A program made the position numbers and the translations under genes. The notes beneath the pieces were generated by a model, which was not told where the DNA came from, did not search any database, and saw only the letters and a program-made list of their open reading frames with translations. 64,000 nt of DNA. It comes from Blastochloris viridis. GTDB taxonomy: Bacteria; Pseudomonadota; Alphaproteobacteria; Rhizobiales; Xanthobacteraceae. How positions within the stretch are numbered: the first letter of the stretch is position 1; the number at the start of each line of letters is the position of its first letter. The stretch is from assembly GCF_001402875.1 (NCBI RefSeq), contig NZ_CP012946.1, forward strand, positions 1,094,001 through 1,158,000. Reading direction: 5' to 3'. Below, piece by piece: positions 1-9,017 of this stretch.

Positions 1-34
1 TAGAAAAACCTTCCTACGTTCGATCGGGGCCGGG

Positions 35-793
35 TCACGACTGGACGTCGGCGAGGGTTTTGATGGCTTCCTGGCGCAGGTCGTCACCGCTCTTCATCAG
101 CGACGCCAGCGTGGTGTAGGACCGCGTCACGTCCATCATCCGGGTGAGCTGGACCACGGGCTGGACGTTGGATTGCTCGACCGCGCCCTGGATCACCCGC
201 GTGGTCGGCAGCTGGGCTTCGGCGGGGGCGTTGGAGCGCCAGGTCGAGACGCCGTCCTTGTCGAGCGCACGGGGATCGCCGAACCGGGACAGCTTGAGCT
301 TGCCGCGGTTGGACGTGGTGTTGCCGTTCACCGTCGAGATCGACCCGTCGGCGGCGATGTTGATGTTGTTGTCGGTCGGCTCGAACCGGATCGGGCCGCT
401 GTCGCCGACCACCCGGAAGCCTTCGTGGGTGACCAACTCGCCGTCGCGGTTGATCTCGAACGAGCCGTTGCGCTGATAGCGCTGCTCGCCGCCGGGCAGC
501 TCGACGGTGAAGAACGCATCGCCCTCGATCGCCAGATCGAGCGGGTTGCCGGTGGTCTTGAGCGCGCCGGGCGCCTGATCGTGTGCGGTGGCGAGGTCCT
601 GGACGAACGACACGCGGCGATCCGTTCGCCGGAAGGTTTCGTCGCGCGCCACCGGCATCATGTATTCTTCGAACACGACGCGCTCGGCCTTGAAGCCGGT
701 CGTCGTCAGATTCGCCAGATTGTTGGCGATGACGTCGAGCTCTCGGCGCAGGGTAACCTGGCGCGACAACCCGACGAGAGATGCATTCTCCAT
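35..793 (-). CDS. flgF: Flagellar basal-body rod protein FlgF
   Basis: This 252-residue protein is a proximal-rod component of the flagellar basal body, exported by the flagellar type III system. The N-terminus has the rod/hook-family signature of a short amphipathic helix followed by NNLANLTTTGFKAER, near residues 24-38. The C-terminal helix (QGAVEQSNVQPV, then RSYTTLASLMKS) is the matching half of the D0 coiled coil. Length fits FlgF (about 240-250), and no second rod paralogue is present here. The ATG at 793 places the family N-terminus at residue 1. It is transcribed away from fliL. flgG, the usual next gene, would lie beyond the left window edge. Confidence 0.93.
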   Translation of the reverse strand: MENASLVGLSRQVTLRRELDVIANNLANLTTTGFKAERVVFEEYMMPVARDETFRRTDRRVSFVQDLATAHDQAPGALKTTGNPLDLAIEGDAFFTVELPGGEQRYQRNGSFEINRDGELVTHEGFRVVGDSGPIRFEPTDNNINIAADGSISTVNGNTTSNRGKLKLSRFGDPRALDKDGVSTWRSNAPAEAQLPTTRVIQGAVEQSNVQPVVQLTRMMDVTRSYTTLASLMKSGDDLRQEAIKTLADVQS

Positions 794-1099
794 CGGTCAC
801 TCCCCGGGATTGTCGCGCGCTCCCCAGCACCGCAATCCCGAGACCGGATAAGCATCCGGCGTGCCACTACAAAAACCAATTAAAAAACAATGGGATATAA
901 CGTCAGCGCCGGGCCGTCGCCGCGGCAATAAACGCCACATTTACCATAAAGACCAGGCAAGAATTGCCGGGTGCAAGCATTCGTTAACCATTTCCGCATT
1001 AATGTTTTGCCAATCGGCGCGAGGGGTCGCGCGCTTACAGCGAAATTAACCGCGCTGTGGCTGCTCCCGTGTACCGTCGCCAAGTCGACGAGGCGGAAC
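794..1099. promoter_or_regulatory. Divergent flgF/fliL intergenic region
   Basis: This 306-bp gap between the divergent flgF and fliL genes is more AT-rich than its surroundings and should hold both promoters. TTAAC half-sites of the CtrA type are visible at 984-988 and 1046-1050, plus a TTAA at 999-1002. None is spaced TTAA-N7-TTAAC, so I do not call a full CtrA box. Confidence 0.4.
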
Positions 1100-1600
1100 A
1101 TGGCCAAGAATTCAAGTAAAAGTGCGAGTGAACAGGAAGACGGCGCCGAGGGCGTTCGACCTGGCGGCGGAAAAAAGAAGCTAATCCTGATCAGTGGTGC
1201 CGTTGTGTTGGCGCTGGCGTTGGGGGGCGGCGGCTTCTATTTCTTCAAGAAGGGTGACGAGCGCCGCATCGAGGATGCCAAGCTGGCGGCGCCCAAGCCG
1301 GTATTCTTTGAATTGCCTGATATCACCGTGAATCTCGCCGGCAATCCCGGCCGCCCGCTCTATATGCGGGTCAAGGTGGTGATCGAGGCGCCAGACCCGA
1401 TGACCCTTGAGGCGCTCAAGCCGGTGATGCCGCGGGTCGCTGACTCTTTCCAGGTCCACATGCGCGAGATGCGCCAGACCGATCTCGAAGGCTCGGCCGG
1501 CATCTACCGCCTGCGCGAGGAACTGACGCGGCGGGTCAACGCCGCGATCGCGCCGGCACGGATCAACGCCGTGCTGTTCAAAGAAATCGTTGTCCAGTGA
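1100..1600 (+). CDS. fliL: Flagellar basal body-associated protein FliL
   Basis: A 166-residue inner-membrane protein that surrounds the stator units and supports motor torque. It has a charged Lys/Ser-rich cytoplasmic N-terminus, one transmembrane helix at about residues 30-50 (LILISGAVVLALALGGGGFY) and a periplasmic SPFH-like FliL domain (FFELPDITVNLAG...LYMRVKVVIEA). The C-terminus ends on the conserved INAVLFKEIVVQ. The open frame runs upstream to 971, but the ATG at 1100 is preceded by a GAGGCGG ribosome site and gives the usual start (MAKNSSKS). fliM follows 12 bp downstream, so the two are probably co-transcribed. Confidence 0.92.
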   Translation: MAKNSSKSASEQEDGAEGVRPGGGKKKLILISGAVVLALALGGGGFYFFKKGDERRIEDAKLAAPKPVFFELPDITVNLAGNPGRPLYMRVKVVIEAPDPMTLEALKPVMPRVADSFQVHMREMRQTDLEGSAGIYRLREELTRRVNAAIAPARINAVLFKEIVVQ

Positions 1601-1612
1601 GCGGGTCGTCCC

Positions 1613-2833
1613 ATGTCTGGCATGAATGACATCGACCAGGATACCCTCGCTGCCGAATGGGGCATGGCCCTCGAGGAGCAGGCCAAGGGCGGCGGTGGCG
1701 GCCACGGCGCTGCCGCTCCCGAAGAGGCCGGCGGCGGCACTGACGATGCCATGGCGGCGCAGTGGTCGGCGATGGTCGACGACGGCGGGCAGTTTCTGCA
1801 GGCCGCCAAGGGCGGGGCCGAACGCATCCTGAACCAGGATGAGATCGATAGTCTGCTCGGCTTCAATCACGAGACGCTGAGCTTCGGCGACAATTCGGGC
1901 ATTCGCGCCATCATCGACTCCGCGATGGTGTCGTATGAGCGTCTGCCGATGCTCGAGATCGTGTTCGATCGCCTGGTGCGGTTGATGACGACCTCGCTTC
2001 GCAACTTCACCTCCGACAACGTCGAAGTCTCGCTCGACCGCATCACCTCGGTGCGGTTCGGCGAATATCTCAACTCGATCCCGCTGCCGGCGATCCTCTC
2101 GGTTTTCAAAGCCGAGGAGTGGGAGAATTTCGGCATCTTCACCGTCGACTCCGCGCTGATCTACGCCATGATCGACGTGCTGCTCGGCGGGCGGCGCGGC
2201 CAGACGGCGGCGCGCGTCGACGGCCGGCCCTACACCACGATTGAGATCAACCTCGTCAAGCGCATGATCGAGGTGGTGCTGGCGGACGCCGAGCTGGCGT
2301 TCAAGCCGGTGTCGCCGGTGCACTTCAATATCGACCGGCTGGAAACCAATCCGCGCTTTGCCGCCATCTCGCGGCCGACCAACGCCGCCATCCTGGTGCG
2401 CCTGCGCATCGACATGGAGGACCGCGGCGGGTCCATCGAGCTCCTGGTGCCCTACGCCACCATTGAGCCGATCCGTGAGACGCTGCTGCAGGCGTTCATG
2501 GGCGACAAGTTCGGTCGCGACCCGATCTGGGAAGGCCATCTGGCGACCGAGATCTGGCAGACGGCCATCGACATCGACTCCGTGCTCTACGAAGCCGAGT
2601 TGCCGCTGTCGCGCATCATGTCGCTCCGGGAGGGCGACACCTTGATGCTGGACATCAAGCCGGACGCGCTGGTCAAGGTGCGGTGCGGCGACGTCGTTCT
2701 CACCGAAGGCCGTATGGGCAGGGTCGGCGATCGCGTCGCCGTTCGGGTCGCCAGACCGCTGCGCAAGTCTAAAACCACCCTCGCAATGTTTGAAATGGCA
2801 GACGCTTCGAAGAAGCGGATGGAGGCAGCATGA
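1613..2833 (+). CDS. fliM: Flagellar motor switch protein FliM
   Basis: FliM forms the C-ring with FliG and FliN and binds CheY-P to switch rotation. The switch signature ILNQDEIDSLLGF sits at residues 72-84. The CheC-like middle domain and the C-terminal SpoA domain (LMLDIKPDALVKVRCGDVVLTEGRMGRVGDRVAVRV) follow. The protein has 406 residues; family members usually begin with the DEIDxLL motif, so about 70 extra N-terminal residues are present. They contain two similar acidic segments (DTLAAEWGMALEE and DAMAAQWSAMVDD) separated by a Gly-rich linker. The stop overlaps the start of the next gene by 4 bp (ATGA), which suggests translational coupling. Confidence 0.95.
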   Translation: MSGMNDIDQDTLAAEWGMALEEQAKGGGGGHGAAAPEEAGGGTDDAMAAQWSAMVDDGGQFLQAAKGGAERILNQDEIDSLLGFNHETLSFGDNSGIRAIIDSAMVSYERLPMLEIVFDRLVRLMTTSLRNFTSDNVEVSLDRITSVRFGEYLNSIPLPAILSVFKAEEWENFGIFTVDSALIYAMIDVLLGGRRGQTAARVDGRPYTTIEINLVKRMIEVVLADAELAFKPVSPVHFNIDRLETNPRFAAISRPTNAAILVRLRIDMEDRGGSIELLVPYATIEPIRETLLQAFMGDKFGRDPIWEGHLATEIWQTAIDIDSVLYEAELPLSRIMSLREGDTLMLDIKPDALVKVRCGDVVLTEGRMGRVGDRVAVRVARPLRKSKTTLAMFEMADASKKRMEAA

Positions 2834-3438
2834 CCGGTTCCTGGCTCGCAATGGTGATCGAGTTGATCGTCGCCGGCCTGTTGGCCACGACCATCGCGTA
2901 TTGCGTCATCCTCAACCGCCGGCTGACCCATCTGCGCGGCGACGAAAAGGCGCTCAAGCAGACCGTCGTTGAGCTGATCGCCGCCACTGGAACCGCCGAG
3001 CGGGCGATTGCCGGCCTGAAGATGACGGTGCGTGAGTGCGACACCAATCTCGGCGACCGCATCCGGCTGGCAGAGCGCTTCACCGCCGAGATGGACAAGC
3101 AGCTTCGCGCCGGCCGCGACGTGGTCGAGCGGATCGTGCAGATCACCGACGCCGCTCGGCCGACCGTGATGGCACCGCGCTCGGTGGTGGTGCCGGCCCC
3201 GACCACGGGCGTGGCCGCCCCGGCGGCGCCGACGGCCACTGCCACCGCCGCCGTCGCGCCTGTGGTTGCAGCGCCGGCCGAGCCGGCCCGTCTCGACCCC
3301 GCCAAGCTTGAGGGCTTCGCCGGTGCCGGCCTTGCCGCCTTCCGGGCTGCGGCCGAACGTCGGCCGATGGGCGCCAATGTGACGCTGCAGACCGCCCAGG
3401 CGCTGGCCGAACGCACCCGCCAGCGGGCTGCGGGCTGA
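2830..3438 (+). CDS. DUF6468 flagellar-cluster membrane protein
   Basis: A 202-residue protein with a single N-terminal transmembrane helix (about residues 5-27), then a helical region carrying RECDTNLGDRIRLAERFTAEMD-type heptads, an Ala/Pro-rich linker at about 105-155 and a short conserved C-terminal helix. I recognise it as the DUF6468 family found next to fliM in alphaproteobacteria. Its molecular function is not established. Its position, overlapping fliM by 4 bp and followed 20 bp later by the MotE-like gene, argues for a role in motor assembly or localisation. That role is inference from context only. Confidence 0.72.
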   Translation: MTGSWLAMVIELIVAGLLATTIAYCVILNRRLTHLRGDEKALKQTVVELIAATGTAERAIAGLKMTVRECDTNLGDRIRLAERFTAEMDKQLRAGRDVVERIVQITDAARPTVMAPRSVVVPAPTTGVAAPAAPTATATAAVAPVVAAPAEPARLDPAKLEGFAGAGLAAFRAAAERRPMGANVTLQTAQALAERTRQRAAG

Positions 3439-3458
3439 CCAATCCAAGGAGACGTCCG

Positions 3459-4229
3459 GTGCGTGAGGTTCGTCTGCTTCCGATTGTGTTGGTGGCTGTC
3501 GCCAGCCTTCTGTCGCTGAAGACGCTGTGGCTCGTGACCGCCGGCGGGTCGGCGCCGAAGGGACCGGAAACCGTGGTCGCCGAGCCGGCCCCGGCCGCAA
3601 AGCATGCTACGCCTGACGTTACTGTTACCGGTTCTGCGTCGCTGCCGGCCGAGCTGGACGTTGCCGTTACCGGATCGTCCAAGCCGGCCGAGCCGGCCGC
3701 TTCTGCCAAGCCCGAGCCGCTGCCGGCGCCGGGGCCGCTGCCGGGGCCGGTGACGCAGGTGCCGACCGAGCCCGACCAGAACACGCTGTCGGCCGGCGAA
3801 AAGGCGCTGCTGCAGCGCCTGCAAGAGCGCCGCCAGGAACTCGAAGCGCGGGCGCGCGAACTCGATATGCGCGAGGGCATGCTGAAGGCCGCCGAGAGTC
3901 GGCTGGATGCTCGCCTTCAGGAGGTCAAGGCGACCGAAGCGCGGATCACCGCGGCCAACGCGGCCAAAGAAGAGGTCGACAACCAAAAGCTGAAGGGTCT
4001 CGTCATCATGTACGAGGCGATGAAGGCCAAGGACGCCGCCCGCATCTTCGATCGGCTCGACGTGAAGCTCGCGGTCGAAGTCGCGGGGCTGATGAACCCG
4101 CGCAAGTTCTCCGATGTGTTGGCGCAGATGACGGGAGAAGCCGCCGAGCGCATTACCGTCGAGCTGGCCAACCGCAGCCCCAGGGCGCCGTCGGGGGCGC
4201 TGCCGAAGATCGAAGGCCGCAAATCGTAG
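3459..4229 (+). CDS. MotE-like flagellar protein (MgtE_N-type fold)
   Basis: A 256-residue protein with an N-terminal signal or anchor helix (residues 5-25), a Pro/Ala-rich linker and a long coiled coil (about 110-170, ALLQRLQERRQELEARARELD). The C-terminal helical repeat has the MKAKDAARIFDRLD...LMNPRKFSDVLAQM pattern of MotE/MgtE_N domains. MotE acts as a periplasmic chaperone or stabiliser of the motility protein MotC in rhizobia. The start is GTG at 3459, chosen because a strong AAGGAGA ribosome site lies at 3445-3451 and no ATG fits. It belongs to the fliL-fliM run. Confidence 0.72.
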   Translation: MREVRLLPIVLVAVASLLSLKTLWLVTAGGSAPKGPETVVAEPAPAAKHATPDVTVTGSASLPAELDVAVTGSSKPAEPAASAKPEPLPAPGPLPGPVTQVPTEPDQNTLSAGEKALLQRLQERRQELEARARELDMREGMLKAAESRLDARLQEVKATEARITAANAAKEEVDNQKLKGLVIMYEAMKAKDAARIFDRLDVKLAVEVAGLMNPRKFSDVLAQMTGEAAERITVELANRSPRAPSGALPKIEGRKS

Positions 4230-4303
4230 GCGGGCGTCAAGTCGTCGTTAAACCACATATGTCAAAGTCGGCCGAGGTCGTGGTCTGACGAGCGAGGGCA
4301 GGG

Positions 4304-7300
4304 ATGCTGAAACTTGGCTGCAGGCGGCAGCTGCATCGCGCCTTCCGGGGAAGCGTCCCGGCGGCAGTATTCCTGCGCGCGCTGGTGATTGTGTTGGTGG
4401 CAGGCGGGGTTGGCGCCGCCGCGCCGCTGCAGGCGCAGGAGCGCAGCAGCCAGGACCGGGCTAACCAGGACCGTGCCAACCAGGACCGCGTCAGGGTGGT
4501 TCTATCGGCGAAGGCGGCCGATGGCTACGGCCGGCTGGTGTTCGACTTCGAGGAGCCGGTCTCGCCGCAGGTGCAGGTCGCAAATGGCGTGGTGGTCATT
4601 ACCACCGCCCGCCCGATCCGGCTGTCGAGTTCACGGGTCGAGAAACTGCCGAGCCAGTTCCGCGGCGGCTATCTCGCCGCGGCGCGGGTCGACCCCGACG
4701 GGCGCGGCATCCGTCTCGCGCTGGACCGCAAGCTCACCGTCAACAGCATGGAGGCGGGCGAAAAGCTGTTCATCGACCTGTTGCCGGATGGCTGGACCGG
4801 GCTGCCGCCCGGACTGCCGCAGGAGGTGATCGACGACCTCGCCAAGCGCGCTCTTCAGGCTGAAAAGCGGGTCCGTCAGCTCGGCGACCAGGCGAAGCGG
4901 GAAAAGCACGTCGTCAAGCTGCACGTTGCCGAGGCGCCGACCTTTTCGCGCTTCGTGTTCGACGTGCCGAGCGGGCTCGAAATCCTGACCCATCGCGACG
5001 ACAACGGTTTCACCACGCTGTTCACCGGCGACGTCGCCGTCGAACTCGGCGACAGCAAGGGCCGGTTGCCGCCGGCGGTGACCGGCCTCGACATCGATTA
5101 CTCCGGAAACGGCGCGGCGGTACGTTTGGCGGTGGCGCCGGACGTCGACGTGCGCAGCTTTCGGGAGGATGCCTCGTTCTCGGTCGACGTGACGCCGCCG
5201 AAGGGCGCACGGGCCGGCGCTGTGGCTGCAGTTCGCGCCGCACAACAGGGCGACGTCAATGCTGCGCCGGCACCGGTCGAGCGCCGCCGTGCCGCAGACG
5301 ACCCCGCCGCCCGGCTGGAGCAGTTGATGCCGTTGGAAGCGGCCAACGCCAAGCCGGTGCCGCAACCTGCCCCGCCGCTGCCGCCTCAGGCCGCGGCCGC
5401 GCCGCCGAAGCCGGCGGCCGCGCCGCAGTCGGCCGACGCCGTGGCGCCGCCATTTGCGGACGCGCCCACCAAACCCCCGGCAGATACGGCTGCCGCGCCG
5501 GAGTTGCCGAACACCGCAGCGCGTCCGGCCGAGACGCCGCACGCCGCGAACCCGTCGCCCAAGCCCGCCCCGCCGACCCAGGCGCCGGCCAAGGCTGCCG
5601 CCCCCATCGCTCCGGCCAAGGTGGCGGACCAGTCGCGCCCCGGCGTGGTGGCGGCCGACATGGAGCGGCAGGGCAGCATCCTGAAGCTCAATTTCCCATT
5701 CACGACGCCGACCGCGGCGGCGGTGTTCCGGCGCGGCGAGAGTTTGTGGCTGGTGTTCGACACCGACAAGGTGCTCGACGTCACCGAACTGACCAACGAC
5801 AAATCCGGCACCTTCCGCGAGGTGCAGTCGAGCCAGACCGAAAGTGGCTACGTGGTCCGGATGCGGCTGGCGCGGCCGTGGGTGGTCGGCGCCGAAGCGC
5901 AGGGGTTCGCCTGGAGCATCGCGCTCGGCGAAATGGTGCTGGAGCCGACGCTGCCGATCACGCCGGCGCGTCAACTGGCCGACGGACGCTCGCTGCTAGC
6001 GCTGCCGCTGGACGGCGCCCATCGCGTCCACCGCCTGAGCGATCCCGATGCCGGCGACGTCATCCTGACCGCCACCGCGCCGGGGCCGACCCGCGGCATT
6101 TCGCGGAACCAGGAATATGTCGAGTTCTCGCTGATCGCCACCACGCACGGCGTTGCCGTACTGCCGATCGCCGACGACCTCGCCGTCGAGGCGCTGGGCG
6201 ACAAGGTTACGGTGTCGCGGGCGGGTGGGCTGCTGCTGTCGGCACCGGGCCTGTCCACCGCCAGCAAGCGCAGCCCGCGCGGCCGCCCGGTGGAGCTCGA
6301 TCCGCAGCTGTGGGGGGCCGAGCGCGCCGAGCCGTTCCAGCGCCGCCTGACCGAGCTGATCACGGCCGCTTCCGAAGCCACCGACCGCAATCGGCGTGCG
6401 GTGCGGTTCGATCTGGCGCGGTTCTACTTGGCGCAGGGCTTCGCTGCCGAGGCGCGCGGGGTGCTCGACACCCTGATCGGCGACAGCGGGCCGTCCGACG
6501 ACGCAATGCCCTACCTGCTGCGGGCGATGGCCTGGATGAATCTCGGCCGCAACGCCGAGGCCATGAAGGACCTCGCCCATCCGCTGCTGGCGACCTCGCT
6601 CGACGCGGCGGTGCTGCGCGGCATCGTCCACACCAACGAAGGGCGCTGGCGCGAGGCGCGCGAGAACTTCGCCGCCGCTGCCGGCATCGTGGCGACGCTG
6701 CCGATCGACATGCAGCGTCAGGCGGTCGCGGCGGCGACCCGCGCTGCGGTCGAGCTGCGGGACTTCGAGGGCGCGGCGCGTACCTATTCGGAATTCGAGA
6801 CCGTCGGCATTCCACGCGAGCTCGAAGGCGAGGTCGCGGTGCTGGCGGGCCGCATCGCCGAGGGCAAGGGCCAGCCGGACGAGGCGATGGCCGCCTATCA
6901 GCGGGCCCAGCGGCAGGAGGATTCGCCCCCGGCCGCCGAGGCGCGCTACCGCGCGCTGGCGATGCGGCTGGCCGCCGGCAAGGTGAGCCGCGACGAGGCC
7001 ATCAACGAGCTCGAAGGCCTCACCGTGATGTGGCGCGGCGACCGCACCGAGCTCGAAGGGCTCGCCACGATCGGCCGGCTCTACGTCGATGCGGGCCGTT
7101 TCCGCGACGGCTTCCGGACCCTGGAGGCGGCCAATATCTCGCACCCGGCCTCCGACATCACCCGCAACCTGTCGCAGACCATGGCGAGCGCCTTCGCCGA
7201 CCTGTTCCTGGAGCAGCGCGGCGACACGCTGTCGGCGATGGAGGCGCTGGGTATCTTCTACGACTATCGCGAACTGGTCCCGGTCGGCCGTCGCGGCGAC

Positions 7301-8092
7301 GAGATGATCCGGCGGCTGGCGGATCGGCTGATCTCGGTCGATCTGCTCGAACAGGCCGCCGAACTCCTGAGCCATCAGGTTGAAAAGCGTCTGCAGGGCG
7401 CGGCGCGGGCGCAGGTCGCCGCCAAGCTGGCGATGGTTTACCTGAAGAACCGCAAGCCGGATCTTGCGCTGAAGACGCTGCGCGCCACCCGTCTGGCCGA
7501 TCTGCCCAACGACATCCACGACCAGCGTCTGCTGCTGGAGGCGCGGGCGACCTCGGAGATCGGCCGGCACGACCTCGCCCTCGAACTGATCGAGGCCCAG
7601 CGCGGCAAGGACGTCGACCGCCTGCGCGCCGACATCCTGTGGGCGGCCAAGCGCTATGGCGAGGCCGCCGAGGCGATCGAGCGCGCCCATGGCGAGCGCT
7701 GGAAGAGCTTTGCGCCGCTCGCCGACAACGAGCGGCAGGACGTTCTCACTGCGGCGGTGGGCTATGCGCTGGCAGAGGATAAGCTCGGCCTGGAGCGGTT
7801 CCGCAGCCGCTACGCCGCCAAGATGGCCGACGGGCCGGACCGCGGCGCGTTCGACGCGGTGTCGAACTCGTTCGGCCTCGATACCGCCGAACTGCGCGAC
7901 ATTGCCCGCTCGGTGTCGTCGGTGAATACGCTGGAGCGCTTCCTGCGCGACTACCGCGAGCGTTACGACGAGACCAAGGCGCCAGTCGGCGGGCCCGCCG
8001 AGCTCCAGCCCGCCGAGCCCCAACCCGCCGCGCCTGCAGCGGAGCAGGCCCCGGCGCAGCAGAGCAGTGCGCCTACGCCGGCGCGCGGCTGA
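4304..8092 (+). CDS. Giant secreted TPR-repeat protein of the flagellar cluster
   Basis: A 1262-residue protein. Residues 1-45 look like an export signal (hydrophobic ALVIVLVAGGVGAA ending ...LQAQE), followed by a small in-frame QDRAN repeat. Two beta-rich segments reminiscent of AMIN-type cell-envelope domains follow (about 60-165 and 200-300), then a 150-residue Ala/Pro-rich linker, a third beta-rich domain (about 450-640) and a helical TPR half from about 690 to 1230 (for example RFYLAQGFAAEARGVLDTL). Similar proteins sit among flagellar genes of Hyphomicrobiales, but I know no assigned function. A periplasmic scaffold near the motor is plausible. It lies 74 bp after the MotE-like gene. 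Confidence 0.65.
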   Translation: MLKLGCRRQLHRAFRGSVPAAVFLRALVIVLVAGGVGAAAPLQAQERSSQDRANQDRANQDRVRVVLSAKAADGYGRLVFDFEEPVSPQVQVANGVVVITTARPIRLSSSRVEKLPSQFRGGYLAAARVDPDGRGIRLALDRKLTVNSMEAGEKLFIDLLPDGWTGLPPGLPQEVIDDLAKRALQAEKRVRQLGDQAKREKHVVKLHVAEAPTFSRFVFDVPSGLEILTHRDDNGFTTLFTGDVAVELGDSKGRLPPAVTGLDIDYSGNGAAVRLAVAPDVDVRSFREDASFSVDVTPPKGARAGAVAAVRAAQQGDVNAAPAPVERRRAADDPAARLEQLMPLEAANAKPVPQPAPPLPPQAAAAPPKPAAAPQSADAVAPPFADAPTKPPADTAAAPELPNTAARPAETPHAANPSPKPAPPTQAPAKAAAPIAPAKVADQSRPGVVAADMERQGSILKLNFPFTTPTAAAVFRRGESLWLVFDTDKVLDVTELTNDKSGTFREVQSSQTESGYVVRMRLARPWVVGAEAQGFAWSIALGEMVLEPTLPITPARQLADGRSLLALPLDGAHRVHRLSDPDAGDVILTATAPGPTRGISRNQEYVEFSLIATTHGVAVLPIADDLAVEALGDKVTVSRAGGLLLSAPGLSTASKRSPRGRPVELDPQLWGAERAEPFQRRLTELITAASEATDRNRRAVRFDLARFYLAQGFAAEARGVLDTLIGDSGPSDDAMPYLLRAMAWMNLGRNAEAMKDLAHPLLATSLDAAVLRGIVHTNEGRWREARENFAAAAGIVATLPIDMQRQAVAAATRAAVELRDFEGAARTYSEFETVGIPRELEGEVAVLAGRIAEGKGQPDEAMAAYQRAQRQEDSPPAAEARYRALAMRLAAGKVSRDEAINELEGLTVMWRGDRTELEGLATIGRLYVDAGRFRDGFRTLEAANISHPASDITRNLSQTMASAFADLFLEQRGDTLSAMEALGIFYDYRELVPVGRRGDEMIRRLADRLISVDLLEQAAELLSHQVEKRLQGAARAQVAAKLAMVYLKNRKPDLALKTLRATRLADLPNDIHDQRLLLEARATSEIGRHDLALELIEAQRGKDVDRLRADILWAAKRYGEAAEAIERAHGERWKSFAPLADNERQDVLTAAVGYALAEDKLGLERFRSRYAAKMADGPDRGAFDAVSNSFGLDTAELRDIARSVSSVNTLERFLRDYRERYDETKAPVGGPAELQPAEPQPAAPAAEQAPAQQSSAPTPARG

Positions 8093-8121
8093 TAATAACG
8101 TACTGGACGCCGATGAACTCC

Positions 8122-8144
8122 GGCGCCGACTGTCGGTCGGCGCC
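8122..8144. terminator. Hairpin between convergent TPR gene and fliP
   Basis: A perfect 9-bp stem (GGCGCCGAC/GTCGGCGCC) with a 5-nt loop lies in the 94-bp gap between two convergent genes. It has no T-run, so any intrinsic termination would be weak. The position suits a bidirectional terminator. Confidence 0.5.
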
Positions 8145-8186
8145 CACAAGGCCGATCACGCCCCCGCATGCTGGTGCATGGGGCCG

Positions 8187-9017
8187 CTAAACCCCGTAGC
8201 TCTTCACCAGCGATCCGGCCACCAGGTTCCAGCCGTCGACCAGCACGAAGAAGATCAGCTTGAACGGCAGCGACACCACGATCGGCGGCAACATCATCAT
8301 GCCCATCGACATCAGGATCGAGGCCACCACGAGGTCGATGACAAGAAACGGCACAAACAAAAGAAAGCCGATCTCGAACGCCCGTTTGAGCTCGGAAATC
8401 ATGAAGGCCGGCAGCAGCACCCGCAGCGACACCTGTTCCGGACCGGCCGGCCGTTCGGGGCCGGCGAGGTCCATGAACAGCGCGAGGTCCTTCTCGCGCA
8501 CGTTCTTCAGCATGAAGGTCTTGAACGGTGCGGTGCCGCGCTCGAACGCCTGCTCCAGGCTGATCTCGTTGCGGGTGAGCGGCTTGATGCCGCCCTCCCA
8601 GGCCTGCTCGAAGGTCGGCGCCATCACGAACGCGGTGAGGAACAGCGCAAGGCTGATCATCACCGCGTTGGGCGGCGCGGTGCCGGTCCCGATGGCGGAG
8701 CGCAGCAGCGACAGCACCACCACGATGCGGGTGAAGGAGGTCGCCATCACCAGGAGCGAGGGCGCCAGCGACATCACGCTGAGCAGCGCGATGAGCTGAA
8801 CCGCCCGCTCGGTCAGCCCGGTTCCCTGGCCAAGCGAGATGGAGAAATCCTGCGCCGCCGCTCCCTGCGGCAGCAGCGCGGCCAAAGCGGCGACGCCGGC
8901 GAGCGCCGCGAGCCGAGCCAGCCGGCGCGATGCGACGATTGACGACGACAGCCTCGAACCGACCGGGGAGGCGCGATGCGCGAAAGCCCGGCCGGGCAGC
9001 AAGAACGCCAAACTCAC
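8187..9017 (-). CDS. fliP: Flagellar export channel protein FliP
   Basis: FliP is the core pentamer of the flagellar type III export gate, with FliQ and FliR. The sequence has a long N-terminal signal region (residues 1-55, ending LLPQGAAAQ) and then four membrane segments with family blocks (LLSVMSLAPSLLVMATSFTR, AFVMAPTF and the C-terminal VDGWNLV). Length is 276 against about 245 usual, the excess being in the signal region. The start is GTG at 9017; its GTGA overlaps the TGA of fliO, indicating coupling. An internal start cannot be excluded. It is transcribed with fliO, opposite to the flgB operon. Confidence 0.92.
   Translation of the reverse strand: MSLAFLLPGRAFAHRASPVGSRLSSSIVASRRLARLAALAGVAALAALLPQGAAAQDFSISLGQGTGLTERAVQLIALLSVMSLAPSLLVMATSFTRIVVVLSLLRSAIGTGTAPPNAVMISLALFLTAFVMAPTFEQAWEGGIKPLTRNEISLEQAFERGTAPFKTFMLKNVREKDLALFMDLAGPERPAGPEQVSLRVLLPAFMISELKRAFEIGFLLFVPFLVIDLVVASILMSMGMMMLPPIVVSLPFKLIFFVLVDGWNLVAGSLVKSYGV

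Noticed and set aside
984..1002. CtrA box upstream of fliL
   Set aside because: TTAAC at 984 and TTAA at 999 are separated by 11 bases and not 7, so they do not form a consensus site.
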